A DNA stretch of 64,000 nt from assembly GCF_003086295.3 (NCBI RefSeq), contig NC_092040.1:620001-684000 (forward strand), read 5' to 3'. Shown here piece after piece: positions 1-10,425 of the stretch; position 1 is the first letter of the stretch; every line of letters begins with the position of its first letter. The translations under genes were made by a program, and so were the position numbers. The notes beneath the pieces were generated by a model. The model searched no databases and was not told where the DNA came from. It saw nothing but the letters and a program-made list of their open reading frames with translations. The stretch is from Arachis hypogaea. Taxonomy: Eukaryota > Streptophyta > Magnoliopsida > Fabales > Fabaceae.

Positions 1-582
1 TATATTGTTCTCTATAAAAGTAATTGTAACAAATTATGACTTCTCTAAGAATTAATTAACTCTAGGAGCCATAATTGATTTATTTTTTTTATTACAATTG
101 AAAACACAAAATCAATTTCTGCCGCATAGAATTGATTCATTAAAGCTGAGCTTTATATATATTCAAACCTGTATGTGTTTATCTTATGATATATATTTTT
201 TTGTTTTCTTTTATTTGTCATAATTATTACTTTTACATATAAATACATTGATTTAAGAATATATTAAAATATGACAATAATAATAAATATATAGTAATTC
301 TTTAATATTTGAGTTTGAGAGAAAATGAAGATGATCATAGAATATAATATATGGTAAAAATAAAGAAAACATTGAAAAAGAAAGTTCCACAGGTGCTTAC
401 TTTTAATTATTCTTTCTACCGTTTCTTCATTATCCCCCCCCCCCCCCCCACCATATAATGCAAGCATGATGATTCTTGTCATTAAACTTTCAAATCTGCT
501 TTCAATTCAAGATTACAGCATATGATTCAAGAATAATTCTTGTTGCTTTAATCCAAACGAATAACAAGTATCAAGGAATCCA

Positions 583-586
<4 letters not shown>

Positions 587-634
<48 letters not shown>
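587..634. repeat. (AT)n microsatellite
   Basis: Uninterrupted AT dinucleotide repeat, 24 units. Length is probably polymorphic. Confidence 0.95.
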
Positions 635-640
<6 letters not shown>

Positions 641-767
641 GTCAGGTACAATTCATTTAACCGTGAATGAAATTAATAATTTAATAAATTTAATTAAATT
701 ATTATTTAACAGCTTTTAGTATCAATTTTATATATGTTAAACTGCATCTTAAGTTTTATATATATAT

Positions 768-775
<8 letters not shown>

Positions 776-828
<53 letters not shown>
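776..828. repeat. (AT)n microsatellite
   Basis: About 26 AT units, preceded by a shorter interrupted TA run from about 757. Confidence 0.95.
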
Positions 829-830
<2 letters not shown>

Positions 831-1486
831 GATGGTAGAGACCACTAACATGTTCTATTATATTTGTCCATTGAAATTAATAAGGTATATACCCCACATC
901 CAAAAAAATCTACCGAACATGATGATAATTAAACAAAGCAAAAATTAAAGTTAATATGTAATAATGTCTCATAATTTTGCAAATGCTGTACAATACAATC
1001 TTTACAATTTCACTTTTATCTTAGTCAAAAAATTAAATCCATCAAATATATAGCACCATATACAAGGCGATTTAATTTCTGAGATCTTCACTGTAAAAAA
1101 ATTGCATAAACTTGTACCTCACAAAAATCTGCATTCTATTCTATTATTTTTGTTCAGATCAGAATTCTTTTGCAGTGATGAATCTCTCTCCTAATCTTTA
1201 CCCAAGATATTTTGAAGTGGGGATTTCTTATTTTCAAAGAGTTAGGCACACTGTGGACTCCACTTTACTCAATGATTCAATTCATATTTTGCAATGAGAA
1301 TCATCCAACCTATGAAAAACAGCACCACTGCAAATTAAATAACAAAAAAAAAGGAACTGCATCAGCATATGTAAAGATTAGATTACACAATAATAAAATC
1401 AACATATCACAAGATAAAAATACAGAGACATAACTAGAAGATTCAAATATATTAAAAGAATGAGATAAATATAATAAAGGAAAACT

Positions 1487-1638
1487 CTAGGGGCAGCAGT
1501 TTTATTGAATTTTGGCCAGCATGTAACCAGCAGAGAAATGTGAACCGTTGGATGAAATCTCACACCAATCTCATACCATCAAATTATCATTGATGGCTAG
1601 TTGATGGCTAACAATCACAAAAATTGCTGGCCCCCTAG
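1487..1638. repeat. MITE, family B copy 1
   Basis: About 150 bp with terminal inverted repeats. The left end reads CTAGGGGCAGCAGTTTT and the right end AAAATTGCTGGCCCCCTAG. A second, highly similar full-length copy lies at 44191-44342, and the similarity stops at the same outer ends. No coding capacity, so a non-autonomous DNA transposon is inferred. No clear target duplication beyond 2-3 bp. Confidence 0.75.
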
Positions 1639-1716
1639 CATTGCTCTATAATAAAAGAACGAAATATTTCTATTCAAAATTAAAATTAGAGACGAAAGAT
1701 GGTACAAAAATAAAAA

Positions 1717-1841
1717 GGTAAAAACTCATGTGCAATCGACTTTACATGAAGTTGATAACTGAGATTCGTTAGATGATTTGACTAAATTTTTATCTAACGG
1801 CTCTCAATTATCAACTTCACGGAATCGACTGACTTTTCACC
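1717..1841. repeat. MITE, family A copy 1
   Basis: Fold-back element of about 125 bp. The left arm has ACATGAAGTTGATAACTGAG and the right arm has CTCTCAATTATCAACTTCAC, around a centre containing TTTGACTAAATTTTTATCTA. The ends read GGTAAAAACTCA and TTTTCACC. Related copies are at 36441-36560, 41715-41843 and 43316-43457. I associate this inverted-repeat type with legume, especially Arachis, genomes, from memory. Confidence 0.75.
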
Positions 1842-1979
1842 AAATAAAAATACAAATTTTTTTTGTATTTCTGTGTCGAGACAGTTAACAAACGCAGTAG
1901 ATCCATTTTGATTAAAGGCAAACATATATAATTAAATAATCTTGAAAATAGATTTACATTGAAATCTTAATTATTATTA

Positions 1980-2372
1980 TTACCTATGATCTTGAAACAC
2001 TAGTTGTGAAGGTTCCTGGTGGCGGTGAAGATGGAAACTACCTTCATCAAAGTTGTGAGAGTAACTAACAGGATCATACTGAAACGAAACAGGTTTATTG
2101 GATCTACACATCAAGGAGGTCTTGCTCTCCCTCATGAGCCTTCTGAGGATGCTTCTCCATCTCCATCCTCTCCTCCTCTTCATAGTGCTGCTGCTGCTGC
2201 AGCAACAACAACAACTACAAGTGTTACTGAAATGGTGGATTCTTGAGTACTGGAACTCGTTCTGGATTGGGAAGCAGCAAGAAGGAGAAGACATCATCAT
2301 GTATGAAGAAGAAGAAGAAGAAGAAGAGTGCATCACTGTTGTTGTTACTGTGCTGCTGAGATCCTTGTCCAT
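1980..2372 (-). CDS. small Ser/Cys-rich plant protein, unknown function
   Basis: A 130-residue open frame starting at an ATG at 2370-2372. Residues 15-22 are a poly-Ser run, followed by Met, Ser and Cys-rich stretches and, at about 64-75, a basic segment (KRRRGWRWRSILRRL). It ends in a conserved-looking block containing FQYDPVSYSHNFDEG. The basic segment followed by 'YDP.SYxxNFDEG' resembles a family of short uncharacterised plant proteins induced in various responses; this is recognition from memory, not a search. The poly-Ser and Cys tracts come from CTT and CTG type trinucleotide runs. The codon before the stop overlaps a possible splice donor (AG|GTAATA), so the C terminus could continue in another exon. 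Overlapping plus-strand frames are low-complexity shadows. Function unknown. Confidence 0.55.
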   Translation of the reverse strand: MDKDLSSTVTTTVMHSSSSSSSSYMMMSSPSCCFPIQNEFQYSRIHHFSNTCSCCCCCSSSSTMKRRRGWRWRSILRRLMRESKTSLMCRSNKPVSFQYDPVSYSHNFDEGSFHLHRHQEPSQLVFQDHR

Positions 2373-4012
2373 TATTTCAATGGAGTAGTAAGGTGGTGTG
2401 TGTTTGAATGAAACTTGATTAGCTTCGAGTTCTATGTAAGAGGAGTTCAGTTTATTAAGTACCTGCTACCGTTTTGGCACTTGTAATTCGTTCAATTAAG
2501 TGGTAATTGTAATTGTAATTCTTTCAACTAACTTGGACTGTTCAAGTGAACAATTCAGGTATTCGTTTAAGTAAGTATTGCGATTTCGAATTTTGCCTCA
2601 TATATGTAGTAATTCATTGACCAGTGACAGATATTTAATAAATAAAACTTAGATCTACATCGCAACGAATTAGTCCTTAATCTATCATATTAGAAGATCC
2701 CGTAAAAAAATTGTAATTCTTTAATTTCCTTTTTTTTAAGTTTATCTACTTTTTGCAGTGTTCAAAACCAAATCTTATTATGAAGAATTTTACTAATTTT
2801 GTTACAAGAATTATGATGGCCTCTTTTAACACTGTTTTATTTTTTCTGTTTCTAAACTTAAATTTGAGACCATTTAAAAGGAGACGAATTAACTAACGCA
2901 AAATTAGTTTTGTGAGAATTATTATAAAACATATATTTTGTTAGTTATATTAGCTGGAATTTATAGAGAAGAGAAAGATTATTTACAATGTAATATTGTT
3001 TAGGGAAAACTGAAAACCAGCTAACTGAATTATTTTGTTAATATGGCAAATAATCACATTATTATTAATTATTTGGCTAATGAAAAGACAAATAGTTAAT
3101 ACCTTTTACATATTTTTTTATTTCTAAGTGACCTGTCTTTCTTTCTTTCTGGTAATAACAGATACATAAATTAGTTCTTGCAAAGCAAAAACAGCCAAAG
3201 AAAGTAATAAACAATGACCATACACCTAAATATGCACTATAAATAAATTAAATAATGATTTGAGTCAAATGAAGAAGTCCTAAGTTCTAACTCCTTTGGA
3301 GTATTATTTTATTCATGAAAGCTACAAAATTTTTACTTTTGGTACTCGTTAACCATATATATTACTATAAGAAAAGTTTCAAGTATACTGAAAATACTGG
3401 TGTTCTGATTATTTTAACTGTTGGTAATCTAAATTATAAAAAATATATAATATATATTAATTAAAATCAACGATTAAAATAATTGAAATATCGATATTTT
3501 TATTACACTTAAAATTTTTCCATTACTATATTAGTATATTACAACACTGAAAAATGGCAGGGATCTTTATTTATTATTCCTAGTAAAATTCATTAGATAC
3601 AATAATTTTAACCACATGCTAGCTAATTTATTGCTATAAACTTACTTAACTTTGGGAGGGGTAGTAATTAATTGATAATAATGGACTATTATTATTTACA
3701 GATGAGAAACAAAAGTTACCGACAAAGGGTACATCAAAGTTTTCATTATTGAAAACTAGACTATAGTAGGATTGATGATAAGGACATGCATTTAGCCATT
3801 TCCGAATGTCCTAACGAATGAAATGAATAAAAGAAAGGGAAAGGACACAGTCCTTTGTAATTATTTCACTACAAACCAAGCAACTCAACTCAGAAAATGT
3901 TCGCAACAAAAAAAAAATATATGAAAATTACTAATTCAAGAAAAAGATAGATGAAGAATAATAAATGAAATTACGAACTACCCATTGATTGTTAGTAAAA
4001 TTTGAAATAGAG

Positions 4013-4089
<77 letters not shown>

Positions 4090-6086
4090 GAAAAAAATAT
4101 GAATGATATAGCTAGCTATATAGCTAGGTAGCTCAAAAAAAGTGCAACAAATAATAATAATAGTAGTATATGAATAATGTGGCATGTGATGATTTTGGTA
4201 CATAACAGAGAGCTACATCCTATGACTAAGAGAGTGTTGTGGGGACTGAAGAATATGTCGTCATTTTCTAATTTCATAAAGAGATGAATGAATGAGAGGG
4301 CAGTGTCCGTTTGCTTAAACATTTCAGCCACTTTCCCTTGGTTTTGATGCTCATCTATCTCTTGCATGCATTGTTTCAACTTAGTTGGATATATGCGTTT
4401 CACCTCTTAATTCCCACATTCAAACTATAGTTTATATCATCTTCTATCGGTTATATATAAAAATATGGCAACGGTCTATTTTAATCAACTAAGGTCACTT
4501 GGAACACGAAATGAGAACTTTTATGTATATAGGTTCAAGATATGGTTTGACTTGAACTAATTAAACTAGTGTCATACATATATATTAAGGTGAATTCTAC
4601 CATACTCTTTATAAAATAATATATATTTTATTTTGTATGATATATTATTTTTTAATTCGTTATTAGGTTAATTATAATTAGATTATTTTATAATTAAATT
4701 AATTTTTAAAATAAAAAATTATACAATTTTTTAAAGTATTAAAAATTAAAACATAATTTTTTTTAAAATTATTTTCAAAAAATGTATCCTAATCTTATGT
4801 AATAGCTTTCCGCCTTTTATTTCTCCCCCATTCTTTCATCCTCGTCGCGCCTTCCAAACAGCACTGCCTCGTTGATTATAATCAAATTATAAATCAACTA
4901 AATAACTAAAAAAAATTGATAGAGAGTTTTAAGAACGTAGAGAAAAGAGAAAACCAACTTGTCCAAACACGGTGAAGCAAACTCTGACTACGGGTGACAG
5001 CAACGACGGACGCAACGGCAAGAGATGCACTGAAAAAAGGAGACACGACGACACAGAGCAGAGAAGCCACAGACACGACGGCGCAATATTGGAGACGCAA
5101 CAGAGCTGGCAAGACGAATCAGAAAAGCCGACAATCGTGATTTATGGAATCTGGAGTTCGATCGTTCAAAATTTCAGAAGACTAACTAATGAAGAAGAGT
5201 TACTAAGTAATATTGAGATAAGTAGCTAGATATCTCGATAAAAATAAAAATTAAAAAGTATTTTGAAAATAGTGAATCTTGATTAGCAAAACCCTAATTA
5301 AAATAAGTGATTTTGAATTAGTGGAAGAATATTTTGTCATGAGGAACGTAGACAAGAAGAAGACCAAGAGTGGGGCCTAGAATCTAAGGCACATGTTGAG
5401 CAGAAGCCAGAAGGGATGGGCACAGAAAGAGAGTAGAATGGCCACATGCATCATGCTTAATGCACCTTCACCACCCTTCCATTCATCAATCCTTTTCCCT
5501 CTCTCTTCTGAGGTGAAAATTTTCACTTCTATCTTCCTTAATATTGAAATCCAATGCGAATTAATACTATACTTTCAGGTTTTTTTTATTAACCAAAGTC
5601 CAATAATAAAATTGATATAACATAATAAAAATTAGTTATGATTAATATTATTCTAAATTTTATTGTTAAATTTAGTTAAATTTAATTCGTAAAAAACTTA
5701 AATATATAATATTATTTTTAAATGACTCACTCATCACTTCACACGGTAAAAAATAAATATTCACATTATTAATCCAATCAATTGTACTTTTATATATATA
5801 TGGTCAAAAACCATATATTTCTCACTATTTTGCTTTTGAAAATTTTATTACGTGCTTATATATCTATGAAATACAAATACGAGATAAGATACAATATATG
5901 ATATATAGATACACTCATTTTAAAATGAGTTAGATTAGATGAGAATTTAGATTAGATGAGAATTTTTTTGATAAAGCATAAAATTAAATGAAAAATGAAG
6001 ATTGTAATTAAATATTTGAGAGGAGTGTGTGCATTATTGCACGTAATATTTTTTATATTATAAAAATAACAATTTTGATTTTTTAT
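2373..6086. other. intergenic, no recognised gene
   Basis: AT-rich spacer upstream of the small minus-strand gene. A (TAA)n run lies at 4015-4089. A less AT-rich patch at about 4900-5230 has open frames on both strands but no recognisable domain. A minus-strand frame at 4116-4403 is discussed under rejected items. Confidence 0.6.
4015..4089. repeat. (TAA)n microsatellite
   Basis: About 25 uninterrupted TAA units. On the minus strand it gives a false poly-Leu frame. Confidence 0.95.
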
Positions 6087-6898
6087 TGTGTTCGGTTGCT
6101 CGTGTTTTGGATGGGCCAGAGATGCTCTCCGGGTGAAGTGGTGGAAATCAGCCTAAATCTGAGTCTGGTGAGAGAGACGTGCGAACAGACGACCTCCTGA
6201 GTTTCTTGTGATGTAGGGGGAGCCACCTGCAATGACACTCTGACACTCAAGTCAGGAGGGATACAGATGGCAGCGAGAATAAAGGGGTAGTGACGTATTT
6301 TGGGGAAGGGGTATATATACCCTGTCAGTAGGACGGGCCCCACAGGAGAGGTCTCCTTCTAGAAAGTTTCCTCTCCCAGCTGTCATGTGGTTGGCAGCAG
6401 GGGTGCAGGTGTCCGGGTTGTGGCCTGGATGCGGGGCGCCCTATCGGGTCGGGTCGTCCCGTGCACAGAACCAGATCGAGCCGTGCAGGCTGAGCCGGGC
6501 CGTAACAGTGCCCCCAACGCGCCAGCTATGGCCGTGAACACCGTGGTTGGCGCGTTCTGCTCCTCTTCGCGTGTGTTGTCAATTTGCCGGTCACTCGTGA
6601 TCGGGACGCGTCTTCTATGCGGGTGTGAGCTTCCTCGCTGCAAAGGAACGCCGTTTTTCGTCTCGTTTTTCGCGTTGAACATTTAATACTTATAATAGGT
6701 GATTCAAAACTCTGTGTGAAATGACTGCTCTACCCCTGTCTTTCGCGCTTCTTGGAGTCAGTTTTCTTTCAATTTTCCATTCAGTTTCAGCTTTCACTTC
6801 GTCACTGTCATCACACTTCTTTCGCTTTCTCTATCTCATTCCAAATTCCTTACTGCAACGCCCTGCTTCGTTCAAGTCTCCCCCAATTTTTTAGCTTC
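6087..6898. mobile_element. GC-rich LTR-like retrotransposon remnant
   Basis: An abrupt GC-rich block inside AT-rich DNA. It starts near TGTGTTCGGTTGCTCG, has a TATA-like GGGGTATATATACCC at about 6308-6322, and continues with pyrimidine-rich sequence. There is no long coding frame with reverse transcriptase or integrase motifs, so a solo LTR or LTR fragment is the best explanation. The sequence type recalls Ty3-gypsy LTRs of Arachis, from memory. Boundaries are uncertain, especially on the right, where a CACTA element interrupts it at 6899. Confidence 0.5.
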
Positions 6899-7472
6899 CA
6901 CTACAAGAAAAACATCCATTCGGGAGGGGTGGCGCAGCGACGAGAAAGAGGGCGAAGAGGAGCGACGGTGAATGGTGAGTGGTGAGTGAGAGGGTTTCTG
7001 TAGCCAGAGGGTTTCTTTGCGATGGTGAGCTTTGGAGGGTTTCTTCGATGGTGACAGGGTTTCTAAAAGGGGGTCGAGATGAAGGCTAAGTGTGAGTTTT
7101 GGAGGGACAAAAATTTCACTAAGTGTGTGAGTTTTGCTTTCGGAAAATTGAGGAATAAAATTTATCAAAGTGTCAAGCTTTTTGCTCTAGATACATTAAA
7201 CATCATTTTTGAAGTGCACCCAAAATTTAACAAATAGGCTACACTTTAAAAGCGCCCCCTTAGATATAAAAAAGTGGACTCATAAATATCAACATTTGGT
7301 TAAATTTCTATAATACCTAAGGCTACATTTTTTAAATAATGCCAAAATTGTGTTTTCTTTTTTTCTATAAAAAAGCATTACTGAAAAAAGCGTAGCCTAT
7401 TCATAAAATAGACTACGCTTTTTAAATGTAACTTAAAAAAAATATGGGTGAATGAATATTTTTTTTGTAGTG
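6899..7472. mobile_element. non-autonomous CACTA transposon
   Basis: Begins CACTACAAGAAAAAC and ends TTTTTTGTAGTG, the hallmark CACTA-superfamily termini. A 3-bp target duplication, TTC, lies at 6896-6898 and 7473-7475, the size expected for CACTA. The 574-bp element has no transposase. Subterminal short repeats with the core AGCGTAGCC/GACTACGCT lie near the right end (about 7388-7425). It appears inserted in, or at the edge of, the GC-rich LTR-like block. Confidence 0.88.
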
Positions 7473-7475
7473 TTC

Positions 7476-8483
7476 CTTTGATCATTACCATCATTCTGGT
7501 AAGTTCCTTTTTCTCTCTATTAATCTGGATAGTCCTTCTTTGCTGTTATACTTCTTGTTTTTTTTAACCATATCATTATCCTAATTAGATATGAGCACAG
7601 TACTATATACAAATATAAATAATTTTTTTATAAATATCTTTATATTTTTATTAATATTAAAGCATTGATTGACTTTTTAAAATATTTTTAACATATTTTT
7701 TAATTATATAAAATATTTTAAATATTATTATGTTAATAATTAATAATATATTATTTTTAAATTTATTTTAATTATACGTACGGGTTGCACATCATTTTAT
7801 TTGGCTGTATTCAAATATGTTTGAAACAATATTTTTAACTTTTTTTTTTATTAACACACAGTTTAAAGTGAAAGATATACATATCAAAAGTCTCATATAC
7901 GAAATGTAATGGACATGTGAATACAACATTTTTACGATACATGTATTATATTAAAAAAGATAATTTGCATAACTCTTTGTATATACCTCTCTTGTACACA
8001 CTTCTTTTATGATATAGTCATTTTTTTATCAATTAATTTTAATACTAAAAATGTTAACAGAGAAAAAAGCGTGGTTGTTGCAGACGCGCTGCAATATGAG
8101 AATTATATTGCGGAGAAAAAATGTGCATATATATCCTAATTTTTGTTGCATATACATAGTGCATATGTACAGTAATAAGAGAGATGACTATACAGAACAT
8201 CTTGCATGTGATGTGGAACTGAAGCAGAACAACGTATCACGCCAAGATATATATGCATAGCCATTTTGTATACCTTTTAAGCTACAAATGTATGAATTTG
8301 GTTGAATATTATTCATAGTATATATATATACTTCGAAGAAAATTAAACTTCCAAGTGAAAAATTACTTTACTCAAAATTTGATCTCATAATTTATGTGTT
8401 TATAGAAAACATAATTAGGAGGGTTCTTTATTATTAAACTCCATCTAAATATTTATGTTAAAATATATTTATTTCACCAACAA
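7476..8483. other. intergenic, no gene seen
   Basis: AT-rich sequence between the CACTA element and the tRNA gene. Only short open frames without recognisable domains. Confidence 0.7.
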
Positions 8484-8500
8484 GCTGGAATAGCTCAGTT

Positions 8501-8533
<33 letters not shown>

Positions 8534-8557
8534 GAGGTTCAAGCCCTCCTTCTAGCG
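8484..8557 (+). tRNA. tRNA-Asn(GTT)
   Basis: A complete 74-nt cloverleaf can be folded. The acceptor GCTGGAA pairs with TTCTAGC (one G-T), followed by discriminator G. The D arm is GCTC/GAGC, the anticodon stem TGTGG/CCACA encloses loop CTGTTAA with anticodon GTT at 8518-8520, and the T arm GGAGG/CCTCC encloses TTCAAGC. There is no intron and no encoded CCA, as expected for a nuclear gene. It decodes Asn AAC/AAT. A short T run (TTT) follows directly; a TTTT is about 40 nt further. Confidence 0.97.
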
Positions 8558-9840
8558 TTTATTAATATCTCTCTTGTTTCTCTTGTTATTTTGAGAAAAA
8601 AACAATTTTAATAAAAGTCCATATACAAGTTCTTGGGGTAGTATATATTGGGTTAGCCCTTTAAATAACTACCAATTGGGCTTCAAGGTTCTTAATCAAC
8701 CAGCTCTAAGTTTATAATTGGATCAAAAAAAGAAAATACAAAACCTTCATTTGAGAAGAGTTACTGGATTGGAGGAGAAAGTATATGTGGGCACCAATCT
8801 TTTTGTTTATCTTTGGAGGGAAAATTTTGTATTTTTCTTTTTCATTTTCCTGGCTATAGTTTATTAGATTAGACCATTTAAATTAAAAATATTATTTGTA
8901 CATTAAAATTAGTTATTAAAATTAGTCATAATATAATTATATATGAATATATATATTTATTTAATTTATTTTTAATATATATTTTATATTTTAATATATA
9001 TTTTATATAACTATTATCATATACATAACATAAATTAAAATAAAAAATTTTATAATAATACAATATTATTAATCATTTTACTAATCATTATATATATACT
9101 ATAATAGATATGAGCAAATATTATTTAAATTCAATTCTGTCTAATTCGTTCAAAATTTTATCTGCCAAAATTTATTTTCTACTATATCGAAATGGATAAT
9201 TACCGGCCCCAATTAAATAAAAATGGGTAAATATTAACGAATTCAAGTAGAGTTGTCATCACTAACTCCCACTAAACAACACAAGAAGTTGGCTAACGAA
9301 GAGTCCTCATTTGTTAGAGAAAAAGGTTACAAGGCTTTGGTGGCAAAATGTGTTTCAATCATTTTTCACTTAACCCTATCAGAACCAAACATATGCCAAA
9401 GGTCTACCCTGTGGCCAAGAAATGGTTGTTGTGGATAGGCCTTTCATGGCCACCTTCATTTGTAACCAATAACCAATACATATCTTAAATTTCGGTCACA
9501 AAAATCATTATTGACTATAAGACAAAGTCACAAAGTATACATATCAACTTTCCTTAACTTGTCTCTATATACACAAATGCCTATTTTTTTATGTATATAT
9601 AATTAATTTATTTGTGATACACTGTTAATAAAAATTATTTAACACAATTATTTTTAATTATAATTAATTTGTTCTTTTGGTTTCACACATTAGTTGTGAA
9701 AAAGGCTACTTTTATTAATATGAGCATGACTATATAATTAGATATATGTGTAAATTTTTTTTATATTATTAACACATTACAATTAAATTTATAATAAGCC
9801 AAAAATTAGTTCTTTTCCATATACAATTTAATTATATTAA

Positions 9841-9844
<4 letters not shown>

Positions 9845-9903
<59 letters not shown>
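9845..9903. repeat. (ATT)n microsatellite
   Basis: About 19 ATT units in spacer DNA. Confidence 0.95.
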
Positions 9904-10376
9904 TACATATTGTTAAGCATAACATCAGATACATAGAGAAATAATCATATGATAAATTCGCATTAAAAATATATTATAATCACAACCTTATTTTAAAAGG
10001 TAACCATTTAAACTTTAAATTTAATTTATATTATATCATGATAAAAAGTATTTTACATGAATATCTAATCACGTTAACAAAAATACTCAACTCAACAACT
10101 TATATTGTTTTAGAACTATGCAAATGCAAATGCAAAGATCTTATTGAATAATGAATACATGACAATCAAACTCCTCAAATATCTAAGGAAAAAATAAAAT
10201 AAAATAAAATAAAAATATTTGATAGTTATTTATACATAACTAACTTAGAAGTGGGACTAAGGAATAAGGAGTGGATCATCAAGAGCCACCAACCACCAAA
10301 ATCAAAACTCAACAGAAACAAACAAAACAACCAAAACCTGTAAACTACGTTACAAGAGAAAAAAACATACACAATA

Positions 10377-10404
10377 ACACACACAGACACACACACACAC
10401 ACAC
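10377..10404. repeat. (AC)n repeat in SHM 5' leader
   Basis: An AC dinucleotide run interrupted by a single G, ending 21 bases before the SHM start codon. It lies in the probable 5' untranslated leader. Confidence 0.85.
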
Positions 10405-10425
10405 CCTGTGTTTTGTGTCTTGGAG

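Larger units (their letters stand above)
1..1486. other. AT-rich intergenic sequence
   Basis: No gene is supported here. The stretch is very AT-rich, with two long AT microsatellites listed separately and a run of 16 C residues at 434-449. Short open frames are broken and have low-complexity translations. Confidence 0.7.
8558..10425. other. intergenic and SHM upstream region
   Basis: AT-rich spacer with an ATT microsatellite at 9845-9903. The last 200 bases are the presumed promoter and 5' leader of the SHM gene, including TTATTTATACAT near 10228, a weak TATA candidate. Confidence 0.6.

Noticed and set aside
3931..4203. Minus-strand open frame with a long poly-Leu stretch
   Set aside because: It is the translation of the TAA microsatellite at 4015-4089, not a membrane protein.
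4116..4403. Minus-strand 95-codon frame starting MKRIYPTKLKQCMQEID
   Set aside because: The first 60 residues look protein-like, but I recognise no family, the end is low complexity, and no supporting exon or promoter was found.
4972..5229. Plus-strand open frame in a GC-richer patch, with an overlapping minus-strand frame
   Set aside because: Arg/Asp/Thr-rich composition with no domain; more like a repeat fragment than a gene.
6387..6686. Open frames on both strands in the GC-rich block
   Set aside because: Open frames are expected by chance in GC-rich DNA, and the block looks like a non-coding LTR.
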